From NCBI RefSeq assembly GCF_013385145.1, contig NZ_JABZEC010000001.1:124001-188000 (forward strand): a stretch of DNA of 64,000 nucleotides, written 5' to 3'. Both the position numbers and the translations under genes were made by a program. The notes beneath the pieces were generated by a model that was given only the letters and a program-made list of their open reading frames with translations, was not told where the DNA came from and searched no databases. The DNA comes from Bombilactobacillus apium. GTDB lineage: Bacteria > Bacillota > Bacilli > Lactobacillales > Lactobacillaceae. Positions 56,880 to 64,000 of this stretch are shown one piece after another (the stretch's first letter is position 1; each line of letters opens with the position of its first letter).

Positions 56880-57839
56880 ATGTCGACAAAAAATGAATTA
56901 CAGTATTTGCAAATGTTACGCACAGTCTTAGAAGAAGGGCACTACAAGAATGATCGTACCCAAACAGGAACTTACAGTCTATTTGGGTATCAATTGCGTT
57001 TTGATCTCCAGGATTCTTTTCCTCTATTAACGACTAAGAAGGTTCCTTTAGGATTAATCAAGACCGAATTACTCTGGTTTTTGCGGGGAGATAGCAATAT
57101 CAGATATTTACTCGAACATAAGAATCATATCTGGGATGAATGGGCCTTTGAACGTTTTGTGAATAGTAGTGACTATCAAGGTCCTGATATGCAGGATTTC
57201 GGTCACCGACATTTGGTGGATCCAGACTTTAATCAGGAATATCAAAGTCAAAAAAAGCAATTTTGTGAGCGAATCTTGGCGGATGTTGCTTTTGCCCAAA
57301 AATATGGCGAATTGGGAAATGTTTACGGCAAACAGTGGCGTCATTGGCGCAGAGCTGATGGACAAGAGATTGATCAAATTGCCCAGTTAGTGCAGCAGAT
57401 TAAGACGACACCGGATTCACGGCGCTTAATTTTAACTGCTTGGAATCCGGCAGAAGTAGCCCAGATGGCCTTACCACCATGTCATACCTTATGTCAATTT
57501 TATGTTCGCGAGGGTCATTTATCTTGTCAGTTATATCAACGGAGTGCCGATATGTTTTTAGGGGTCCCCTTTAATATTGCCAGTTACGCTTTATTAACTC
57601 ATCTCTTGGCGAAGGTGACTGGCTTAGAGGTTGGTGAGTTTGTCCATACTTTCGGTGATGCTCATATCTACCAAAATCATCGGACCCAAGTTGAAGAACA
57701 ATTGAGTCGGACGCCGACGGCGGGACCACAATTAATTTTGGATCCAGCTTTGACCTCATTAGAAGACTTAAGGCCGCAAGATATTCAAATTCAAGATTAT
57801 CATCCCCAAGGAGCAATCAAAGCTCCGGTAGCGGTTTAG
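56880..57839 (+). CDS. thyA: Thymidylate synthase
   Basis: ThyA methylates dUMP to dTMP using methylene-tetrahydrofolate. At 319 residues it is the longer Lactobacillus casei type, with an insertion of about 50 residues near residues 85-135. The catalytic Cys is in [11 protein letters not shown] near 200, followed by [20 protein letters not shown]. The nucleotide-binding Arg is in [10 protein letters not shown] at 23. The start is ATG 56880 with GAGAGGTG upstream. Its partner DHFR gene lies 10 bases downstream. Confidence 0.98.
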   Translation: MSTKNELQYLQMLRTVLEEGHYKNDRTQTGTYSLFGYQLRFDLQDSFPLLTTKKVPLGLIKTELLWFLRGDSNIRYLLEHKNHIWDEWAFERFVNSSDYQGPDMQDFGHRHLVDPDFNQEYQSQKKQFCERILADVAFAQKYGELGNVYGKQWRHWRRADGQEIDQIAQLVQQIKTTPDSRRLILTAWNPAEVAQMALPPCHTLCQFYVREGHLSCQLYQRSADMFLGVPFNIASYALLTHLLAKVTGLEVGEFVHTFGDAHIYQNHRTQVEEQLSRTPTAGPQLILDPALTSLEDLRPQDIQIQDYHPQGAIKAPVAV

Positions 57840-57849
57840 GAGGAAGGAA

Positions 57850-58365
57850 ATGTTAGCTTTCATTTGGGCAGAAGACCAGAATCATTTAATCGGCCAAGCA
57901 GGTCATTTACCTTGGCGTTTGCCTGCTGATTTACACTATTTGAAACAAACGACCTTGGAAAGTACGATTGTGATGGGACGTAAGACTTTTCTTAGTTTTC
58001 CCCAAGGGGCTTTACCTCATCGCCGAAATATTGTCTTGACGCGACAAAAGCGGCCTTGGCCACAAACTGAATTGGCTTCCAGTAAAGAGGCGGTAGAAGA
58101 ACTAATTCAAAATGATCCCCGTGTTTTTATTTTTGGTGGTCGCAGTGTTTTTCAAGCTTTTTTACCAGAAGTCGAGTATTTATATGTTACTAAGATTGCC
58201 CATACTTTTACGGGGGATGTGCACATGGTGCCGATTGACTACGACCAATTTGACTTAATTAAACGCCAAAAAGGGATTGTCAATGCAGACAATCCCTGGG
58301 AACATGAATTTTTACTTTATCGGCGCCGGAACTTAGAGATAGAAGTAGACTGCAAAAAACATTAA
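57850..58365 (+). CDS. folA: Dihydrofolate reductase
   Basis: DHFR regenerates tetrahydrofolate used by ThyA. The 171-residue protein shows the N-terminal strand MLAFIWAEDQNHLIGQAG, the active-site acid in LPADLHYLK near residue 27, MGRKTFLSF near 44 and FIFGGRSVF near 97. GGAGGAAGG precedes the start. Its last 33 bases overlap the convergent minus-strand hemolysin III-like gene, leaving no room for a dedicated terminator. Confidence 0.97.
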   Translation: MLAFIWAEDQNHLIGQAGHLPWRLPADLHYLKQTTLESTIVMGRKTFLSFPQGALPHRRNIVLTRQKRPWPQTELASSKEAVEELIQNDPRVFIFGGRSVFQAFLPEVEYLYVTKIAHTFTGDVHMVPIDYDQFDLIKRQKGIVNADNPWEHEFLLYRRRNLEIEVDCKKH

Positions 58366-58995
58366 GCCGGTCCCGAGCATCACAAAGAGATGCCAGATAA
58401 CGTGGATATATTTAATTCCGCGCATGATATAGAGTAAAGCGCCTGCGGTAAAGGCCACGCCACCCCAAAATAAAAGGGCAATCCCGGTATCACCGAGGGC
58501 TTGATGTAAGGGTTTCATCGCCACTACGACCATCCAGCCCATAATCACATATAGGCTAGTATCAATAACCGGATGATGGCCGACGTTAAAAATCTTATAA
58601 ATAATCCCTCCAATGGTGATTGCCCAAATTGTTCCCAAAAGCCACCAATTTAGGGGTTGAGGAATTCCTAAGACGCAAAAGGGAGTATATGTTCCGGCAA
58701 TTAATAAAAAAATCGAGCTATGGTCAAGAATTTGGAAGACGTGTTGGGCCCGGGTGAAATAAAGACTGTGGTAAAGGGTCGAACAAAGATAGAGAAAAAA
58801 AAGAGTAAAGCTGTAAATTAAGTAAGAACTTAATTCGCTGGCCTGTAAAGATCCATGAGTACAAGCCTTGATAATTAAAAGTACCGCCCCGATGACGGCG
58901 AGAACAACGCCAATTCCATGGGTCACGGCACTGAAAATTTCGTTTGTTAAACGATAGATTTTGGAAACTTGACGGGGACTTTCAAGTAGTTTCAC
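58333..58995 (-). CDS. Hemolysin III-like (YqfA/PAQR) membrane protein
   Basis: A 220-residue protein with seven predicted membrane helices. Motifs of the HlyIII/adipoQ-receptor family are visible: EIFSAVTHGIGVVLAVIGAV near residue 18, CSTLYHSLYF near 72 with DHSSIFLLIAGTYTP near 90, and HVIWHLFVMLG near the end. The conserved His, Ser and Asp residues suggest a metal-dependent hydrolase, but the substrate is unknown; the hemolysin name is historical. Its 3' end overlaps the folA 3' end by 33 bases. Confidence 0.9.
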   Translation of the reverse strand: MKLLESPRQVSKIYRLTNEIFSAVTHGIGVVLAVIGAVLLIIKACTHGSLQASELSSYLIYSFTLFFLYLCSTLYHSLYFTRAQHVFQILDHSSIFLLIAGTYTPFCVLGIPQPLNWWLLGTIWAITIGGIIYKIFNVGHHPVIDTSLYVIMGWMVVVAMKPLHQALGDTGIALLFWGGVAFTAGALLYIMRGIKYIHVIWHLFVMLGTGLMFFAVYFYL

Positions 58996-59117
58996 GGTGT
59001 AAGATCTCCTTATTATTCCTTAATTGTTAAAGTTTAGACGATAGTTTATACTGAGAACCAGTAGTCAATAACTTAAATTATATATTAAATAGCCTAAAGG
59101 ATAAAGGTAGGAATGAC

Positions 59118-59963
59118 ATGACAACTGTTAAGATTGTAACGGATTCTTCAATTCAATTAACCGCTGCGCAAATGCAAGCATATTCTATTCACGAAATACC
59201 CTTGAATGTAGAAGTTGGAGGGCAACAATATGTTGATGGAGAAACAATTACCCGTTCAGAATTTGTCCAAAAAATGGCGGAATCAGACCAGTTACCCAAA
59301 TCTAGCCAACCAGCAATTGGCCGTTTTGTGGAGGTTTTTGACGAATTGGGTCAGGATGGTAGTGAAGTCTTGGCGATTACGATGACCAAGGGCTTGAGTG
59401 GTACCGTGACCTCTGCTCAACAGGCTGCCCAGCTTAGTTCAACCAAGGTGACGGTAATTGATAGTGACTTTACCGATAGTGGTTTAAGCTTCCAAGTTTT
59501 GAAAGCTGCTGAAATGGCGCAAGCCGGGGCTTCAATTGCTGAGATTTTACCAGAATTAACTAAAATTCGAGAGACAACCAAAGTTTACGTGGCGATGCCA
59601 ACTTTAGAGAACATTGTCAAAGGAGGTCGTTTAGGTAAACTAGCTGCGAGTTTAACGACCTTTTTAAAAATTAGTATTGTTGTTGAATTACGAGATGGCA
59701 AATTAAGAATTGCCAAAAAGGGTCGGGGGATTAAGACTATCCAAAACTTTGCCCAAGCGAAAGTTCAAGAATTAATCGAGCACGGAGATCGTTTAGGTGG
59801 AGTTTCTTTTTCCTATGTCAATGATGATTATCTGCCCCAAAAGTTTACGCAACAGATTAAAGAACGTTGGCCCCAAGTTCCAATTGTGACGGAAGTTACG
59901 AGTCCTGTAATTTCCACCCATGCTGGTTTGGGTGCTTTTGCGATCATTTATTATTACAAGTAA
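59118..59963 (+). CDS. DegV family fatty-acid-binding protein
   Basis: DegV proteins bind fatty acids and some (FakB) present them to the kinase FakA for phospholipid synthesis. The 281-residue protein begins VKIVTDSSIQLTAAQMQ and has SSQPAIGRF near 60, GLSGTVTSA near 95 (lipid head-group region) and a C-terminal half with VTSPVISTHAGLGAFAI. Whether it works with FakA here is inferred. AAGGTAGG precedes the start. It is monocistronic by position. Confidence 0.92.
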   Translation: MTTVKIVTDSSIQLTAAQMQAYSIHEIPLNVEVGGQQYVDGETITRSEFVQKMAESDQLPKSSQPAIGRFVEVFDELGQDGSEVLAITMTKGLSGTVTSAQQAAQLSSTKVTVIDSDFTDSGLSFQVLKAAEMAQAGASIAEILPELTKIRETTKVYVAMPTLENIVKGGRLGKLAASLTTFLKISIVVELRDGKLRIAKKGRGIKTIQNFAQAKVQELIEHGDRLGGVSFSYVNDDYLPQKFTQQIKERWPQVPIVTEVTSPVISTHAGLGAFAIIYYYK

Positions 59964-60114
59964 AGTTTTTGTGTAATTTTTAACTTTGCTTTGGAGAAGC
60001 TACGTCGCCAAGATCAAAAGATAAAGAGAAGCTTTTGCCTAGTTCTTGTTATTAATCAGTCTTAGTTACGTTCGCTTTTTGTTTGCTTAATTTTCTGCGG
60101 AAGAAGGTTTTTCG

Positions 60115-60906
60115 ATGTCTAGGAAGGGCATTTACTGGCGCAGAATAATCTGTGTGAGTTTAGTTTTCTTGTTGGGGACAGTGAGTCTTTCAGTTAGCCA
60201 AGCCAAATCCAAAAAGACGGCTTTTCAAGTTACCGCCTTAGGAGATTCCTTAACTTATGGAGTTGGCGATAGTCATCATCGCGGCGGCTATTGTTATTTA
60301 ATTCAAGCCCCTCTCAAAAAAACAGTTCGCAGACCAGTTCAAGTGCATAATTACGGTGTGAGTGGGGAAACTAGCCAACAAATTTTAGCGCGTTTGCGCG
60401 AAAAAACTAAAATTCAAAAAAAAATTAAAAATAGTCGAATCATTATTTTAACTTTAGGTGGCAATGATGTGATGCATGCTTTGCAGCATTATGGAACTAA
60501 ATTGACACCTCAGAAATTAGCCCATTATCAGCAGGAATATACGGCTAATCTAACTCAGTTGTTGGCTCTAATTCGCTCTCAGAATGCGCGCGCCCCAATT
60601 TATGTTTACGGAATCTACAATCCTTTTCAGATTTATCTTCCGCAAGCTGTAGGTGTGAAAAAAGCCGTCAAATATTGGAATCAAAATACAAAAGAAGTCA
60701 CTACTGAAGAATCTCGCGTTCATTTTGTCGATTTAAGTGCATTAGCACAGCCGAAACGCGTCACATATTCTAAAATTAGTAAAGAAGCTAGTAATCCCTT
60801 GTTGTATAAAAAGGATCATTTTCACCCTAATGATCGGGGTTATAAATTAATGACCCAGAAACTGTGGCGACAGCTAGTTAAGACTAAGAAAGAATGGAGT
60901 CGATAG
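60115..60906 (+). CDS. Secreted SGNH/GDSL hydrolase
   Basis: A 263-residue protein with an N-terminal signal (RRIICVSLVFLLGTVSLSVS then a likely cleavage near residue 30). The SGNH blocks are in order: GDSLTYGVGD near 45, GVSGETS near 82, TLGGNDVMH near 113 and DHFHPNDRGY near 240. It is probably an esterase or lipase-like enzyme at the cell surface; the substrate is unknown. GAAGAAGG precedes the ATG. It leads a tight cluster with a YpmS-like protein, YozE-like protein and CtpA. Confidence 0.88.
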   Translation: MSRKGIYWRRIICVSLVFLLGTVSLSVSQAKSKKTAFQVTALGDSLTYGVGDSHHRGGYCYLIQAPLKKTVRRPVQVHNYGVSGETSQQILARLREKTKIQKKIKNSRIIILTLGGNDVMHALQHYGTKLTPQKLAHYQQEYTANLTQLLALIRSQNARAPIYVYGIYNPFQIYLPQAVGVKKAVKYWNQNTKEVTTEESRVHFVDLSALAQPKRVTYSKISKEASNPLLYKKDHFHPNDRGYKLMTQKLWRQLVKTKKEWSR

Positions 60907-60907
60907 A

Positions 60908-61522
60908 ATGCAACGAACACAGGATGCTAAGAAGCACAATTTTTGGAAGTGGGCCTTTTGGCTGTTGGTTATTTTGATTATCGGAACAGTTGCTACGTCC
61001 ACGACTTTAGCCTTTTGGCCTGAGAAGTCAACTGAACCCCAAACGGAAGAAAGTAGCAAGGCTTCGTCTAAGAAAGCCATCTTTGATGTCGCTTTGACCA
61101 ATCAACAAGTTGAACGTTTAGCCAATCACTATATTGACAAACAACTCAGTCAAGGTGATATTAAGTATAGTTTAAAAGTTGGGGAACACGTTAGTCTTTT
61201 GGGAACGGTCGTTTTCTTAGGGTCGAAGATTCATTTTGAATTGATAACGGATGCTACAGCTACTAAGACTGGTGGGGTTCAGTTACGAGTTCGCGGTTTA
61301 AAAGTTGGCAAACTGGGAGTTCCGGTTGAATTTTTAATGTTTTATATCCAGCATAATTATCATTTTCCTAAGTGGGTCCAAGTTCAAAGTAGTCGTCGCT
61401 TGATTAAGATCAATTTGGAGCAATATCAGCAGACCAGTAGCGATGGTTACTACTTCCGAATTCAAAAGTTGAATTTGCAAGAAAATCAACTACGGGTCAA
61501 AGTTTATTCGAATAAATTTTAG
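60908..61522 (+). CDS. YpmS-like (DUF2140) membrane-anchored protein
   Basis: A 204-residue protein with one N-terminal membrane helix (about 13-35, WKWAFWLLVILIIGTVATST) and an extracellular beta-rich domain. The segments FDVALTNQQVERLANHYIDK and FLGSKIHFEL are typical of the YpmS/DUF2140 family. It begins one base after the SGNH hydrolase stop, and YpmR-YpmS-like pairs of this kind are known in Bacillus. Function is unknown. Confidence 0.85.
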   Translation: MQRTQDAKKHNFWKWAFWLLVILIIGTVATSTTLAFWPEKSTEPQTEESSKASSKKAIFDVALTNQQVERLANHYIDKQLSQGDIKYSLKVGEHVSLLGTVVFLGSKIHFELITDATATKTGGVQLRVRGLKVGKLGVPVEFLMFYIQHNYHFPKWVQVQSSRRLIKINLEQYQQTSSDGYYFRIQKLNLQENQLRVKVYSNKF

Positions 61523-61530
61523 GAGTTAAA

Positions 61531-61761
61531 ATGCACAAGACCTTCTACCAATTTTTAATGAGCCAGCGGGATCCAGAAAATTCTGATCCCCTAGCTCATT
61601 TTGCGGATGCTGCTTTTTTTGATCAGCAATTTCCGCAACAAGAAAAAGAATATGAACCTTTATCGGAATACTTGGAATTAAACGGTTCGTATTTACCGAG
61701 TATGTCGATTTTTGATCAGGCCTTTGAACGGTATCGGGCGTCCGAAGGTAACTTTAATTAA
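61531..61761 (+). CDS. YozE-like (UPF0346) small protein
   Basis: A 76-residue acidic protein beginning FYQFLMSQRDPENSDPLAHF after a short N-terminus, matching the YozE SAM-like fold family. It has no signal or membrane segment. TAGGAGTTAAA precedes the ATG. It lies 8 bases after the YpmS-like gene, within one unit. Function is unknown. Confidence 0.88.
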   Translation: MHKTFYQFLMSQRDPENSDPLAHFADAAFFDQQFPQQEKEYEPLSEYLELNGSYLPSMSIFDQAFERYRASEGNFN

Positions 61762-61773
61762 GGATAAGAAAAT

Positions 61774-63177
61774 ATGAAGCGAAAATTTTCAGGAAAATTT
61801 GTCCTCGGAGTCAGTGTCCTAAGCCTCCTCTTGGGCTCAGCCTTAACCTTTGCCTTTGTCGCCTTGAAACTCTTAAGCTCTTCTAGTGCACCTTTGAATT
61901 CGGTGACCGAGGCTTATCAAAATATTATGCAAAACTATTACCAGCCGGTTAAGTCTCAGCAACTGGTTAATGGGGCAATTCAAGGGATGTTAGATACTTT
62001 GGATGATCCTTATTCGCAACTTTTAACCTCGCAAAATCAAACAGATTTTGATGAAAGTATTTCTGGTAAAATTTCGGGAATTGGGGCCACGATCGAACAA
62101 AACGGTGACCAAATTCAAATTGTCTCGGCGATGCCGCATTCCCCCGCGGCCAAGGCCGGATTAAAAGCTAGAGATCAAATCCAAAAGATTAATCAACACA
62201 GTACCAAGAAAATGACCGTCAGGAAAGCTTCCCAGTTAACTCGGGGTAAGCAAGGGACGAAGGTCGTTTTGACCATCAAGCGTCAGGATCGGACTTTTAC
62301 GAAGACTTTGCGGCGGGCACCTATTCAAGTAGCCACGGTGCATGGTGAGTTAACCAAACAAAATTCTCAGGTGGGTCAAGTCACGATTACTCAATTTTCT
62401 GAAAAAACAGCCACCGAATTAAAGCGGGAGATCCAGAAATTACAGCGTAAGGGAGCCCGCAAGTTAGTCATTGATGTCCGCAATAATCCTGGAGGAGTGA
62501 TGGATCAGGCGATTGCCGCGGCTAGTCTTTTTGTACCTAATGGGAAAGCCATTATGACAATTACGGATCGAGCAGGTGAACAAAAGACTTATCGGGCGGC
62601 AGCAAAGTATCTCGGGGGGACAAAAATTAAGTTGCCAACTGTAGTCCTCGTTGATGGCGGCAGTGCGAGTGCGGCTGAAATTTTTGCGGCAGCTTTGCAT
62701 GAGTCTGCTCAAATTCCCTTAGTTGGTGAAAAGACTTATGGAAAAGGGGTCGTCCAAACCGTTAATTCTTTGGGGGCTAAGTCAGAAATGAAAATCACAA
62801 CCGCTAAATGGTTAACGCCTAAGAAACATTGGATTAACCATCGAGGAATTGAGCCAACTGACCTTGTCAAGTATCCGGCATATATGAATTTGACGGCCTT
62901 TAAGAGCCAAAAGACTTTAACTGCTGGAGCCAATGATGCCGATATCCAGCGAGCACAAAAAGTTTTAAAGGCTTTAGATTATTCTCTTTCGGTAACCGGA
63001 ACTTTGGATGCTACGACCGTCCAAGTTCTACGTGACTTTCAAAGCAAACAAAAGATAACGGTTAATGGAAAGTTGGATCTCGCGACTCGCCAAGCCTTGA
63101 CTCAAGCCTTAGTTAAAAAGGCGCAAGCTCAAGACCCAATGCTGCAAAAGGCCCAAGAAATTTTAACTGCTAAATGA
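61774..63177 (+). CDS. S41 family carboxyl-terminal processing protease
   Basis: CtpA-type proteases cleave exported proteins outside the membrane. The 467-residue protein has an N-terminal membrane anchor (about 9-34), a PDZ domain (about 90-170, GIGATIEQNGDQIQIVSA), and the S41 core with catalytic Ser in GGSASAAEIFAAAL near 293 and Lys in GEKTYGKGVVQT near 318. A C-terminal peptidoglycan-binding-1-like repeat spans about 385-450 (ADIQRAQKVLKALDY then VLRDFQSKQK). The order fits surface proteases of lactobacilli. Its targets are unknown. Confidence 0.92.
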   Translation: MKRKFSGKFVLGVSVLSLLLGSALTFAFVALKLLSSSSAPLNSVTEAYQNIMQNYYQPVKSQQLVNGAIQGMLDTLDDPYSQLLTSQNQTDFDESISGKISGIGATIEQNGDQIQIVSAMPHSPAAKAGLKARDQIQKINQHSTKKMTVRKASQLTRGKQGTKVVLTIKRQDRTFTKTLRRAPIQVATVHGELTKQNSQVGQVTITQFSEKTATELKREIQKLQRKGARKLVIDVRNNPGGVMDQAIAAASLFVPNGKAIMTITDRAGEQKTYRAAAKYLGGTKIKLPTVVLVDGGSASAAEIFAAALHESAQIPLVGEKTYGKGVVQTVNSLGAKSEMKITTAKWLTPKKHWINHRGIEPTDLVKYPAYMNLTAFKSQKTLTAGANDADIQRAQKVLKALDYSLSVTGTLDATTVQVLRDFQSKQKITVNGKLDLATRQALTQALVKKAQAQDPMLQKAQEILTAK

Positions 63178-63183
63178 TATTAA

Positions 63184-63248
63184 AAGCAATCCCTATTCAG
63201 CAGATTTATTCAGTAAATCTGCTCGAAAAAGAGATTGTTTTTCTTTTT
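63184..63248 (+). terminator. Terminator after the CtpA gene
   Basis: Nested stems: AAGCAATC with GATTGTTT outside, and a perfect 9-bp GCAGATTTA/TAAATCTGC hairpin inside, followed by a T-rich run. Confidence 0.85.
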
Positions 63249-63344
63249 GCTTTCATTACTTTTTAATAAGTTTTTCCTTATAGTAATCTAAAATTATGTT
63301 AAGATTTTTACGTGAGAGAATTTGGAGAAGGAGTTTTATTAATA

Positions 63345-64000
63345 ATGACAATCCAATGGTATCCTGGCCATATGAATAAGGCCAAAAATCAAATTCAGGC
63401 GAACCTAAAATTTGTTGATGTTGTCTTAGAGTTGCGAGATGCGCGACTCCCCTTAGCTTCAGCTAATCCGGTTTTAAAACAAATTGTTCCGGAACCCAAA
63501 CGGATCATAATTTTAAATAAAAGTGACCTGGCCGATGGGCAACAAACCCAGCAATGGGTCCGCTACTTTCAAGAACAGGGTGTGACGGTTGTTCCTCTTG
63601 ATGTTCAACACCATCAGAATTTATCTGAGTTAACGCTAGCAATTGAACAGAAATTAGCCCCGCGGTTGAAAAAATATCAACAAAGTGGAGTGCGTAATTA
63701 TACGATTCGGGCAATGTGTGTGGGAATTCCCAATGTCGGTAAGTCCACTTTGTTAAACAAATTGGTGGGAAAGAAAGTTGCGGTCACCGGTAATCGTCCA
63801 GGGGTGACGAAAAATCAAAATTGGCTAAAGGCTCCCCATAATTTAGAACTTTTGGATACTCCGGGAGTCTTATGGCCGAAAATCGAAGACCAAACCAATG
63901 GTCTCAAGTTAGCCTTGAGTGGGGCGATTAAAGATAGCTTAGTTTCGGCTTCAGAACTAGCTGTTTTTGCCTTAGACTTTTGGCGCCAGTATTATCCGGC
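63345..64000 (+). CDS. rbgA: Ribosome biogenesis GTPase RbgA (YlqF), 3' end cut off by window edge
   Basis: RbgA promotes a late step of 50S assembly. About 218 codons are visible of the usual ~280. It starts TIQWYPGHMNKAKNQI, the family hallmark. The G motifs are circularly permuted: NKSD (G4) near residue 59 comes before [16 protein letters not shown] (G1) near 128 and LDTPGVLWP (G3) near 172. AAGGAGTTTTATTAATA precedes the start. rnhB often follows in lactobacilli but lies beyond the window. Confidence 0.96.
   Translation, partial: MTIQWYPGHMNKAKNQIQANLKFVDVVLELRDARLPLASANPVLKQIVPEPKRIIILNKSDLADGQQTQQWVRYFQEQGVTVVPLDVQHHQNLSELTLAIEQKLAPRLKKYQQSGVRNYTIRAMCVGIPNVGKSTLLNKLVGKKVAVTGNRPGVTKNQNWLKAPHNLELLDTPGVLWPKIEDQTNGLKLALSGAIKDSLVSASELAVFALDFWRQYYP

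Overview
The window looks like conserved core chromosome of a low-to-moderate GC, Gram-positive lactic acid bacterium, most probably a homofermentative member of the Lactobacillaceae. Supporting this are the late-competence/ribosomal order comEC-holA-rpsT-rpsO, an RNase J2-type protein beside tuf, an L-2-hydroxyisocaproate-type dehydrogenase, a PyrR-attenuated pyrimidine operon, dnaE-pfkA-pyk, a fructose PTS operon, an RibU ECF vitamin transporter, L. casei-type thymidylate synthase, and strong AGGAGG-like ribosome binding sites throughout. I cannot name the genus from the sequence alone.

Layout. 1-6.4 kb: 3' part of comEC, holA, divergent rpsT/rpsO, an RNase J paralogue and a TPR-like protein. 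6.4-14.4 kb: tuf, tig, an inserted minus-strand 2-hydroxyacid dehydrogenase, clpX-engB, a 50-residue minus-strand gene, and uvrC. 14.35-22 kb: PyrR-type attenuator and pyrB-pyrC-carA-carB-pyrD. 22-27.5 kb is the only accessory-looking stretch: lipoate ligase, CHY zinc-finger protein, a decayed TetR-like remnant, a frameshifted ClC channel gene, AT-rich gaps and an aldehyde dehydrogenase. 27.5-31.2 kb: fruR-fruK-fruA on the minus strand. 31.4-37 kb: obg, an O-acetyltransferase-like protein, rnz, a short-chain dehydrogenase, rpmF and a small DUF2929 membrane protein. 37-43.8 kb: dnaE, pfkA, pyk and a DUF441 protein. 43.8-47.1 kb: cvfB, ribT, scpA, scpB, rluB. 47.1-58.4 kb: FMN riboswitch and ribU, a LysM protein, cmk, rpsA-like, der, hup, a TPR protein, cca, an ABC-F ATPase, thyA, folA. 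58.3-64 kb: hemolysin III-like protein (minus), degV, an SGNH hydrolase, ypmS-like, yozE-like, a CtpA protease, and the 5' part of rbgA (cut by the window end).

How the genes work together. Most are housekeeping: translation (S20, S15, L32, EF-Tu, S1), ribosome assembly GTPases (EngB, Obg, Der, RbgA), replication and repair (HolA, DnaE, UvrC, HU), chromosome segregation (ScpA/ScpB), RNA processing (RNase J2-like, RNase Z, CCA-adding enzyme), protein quality control (trigger factor, ClpX, CtpA), glycolysis (PfkA, Pyk, FruK) and nucleotide synthesis (pyr operon, Cmk, ThyA, DHFR). Visible regulation includes a PyrR attenuator, an FMN riboswitch with a terminator-like hairpin covering the ribU ribosome binding site, a likely S15 autoregulatory leader, a structured tuf leader, and many intrinsic terminators.

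I found no CRISPR array, tRNA or rRNA gene, insertion sequence, prophage or defence system, and I do not see a clearly new biological system. The most useful second-look items are the broken ClC gene, the 50-residue minus-strand gene at 12271-12423, the tuf and rpsO leaders, the terminator shared by the coding ends of holA and rpsT, and the incomplete pyr operon.
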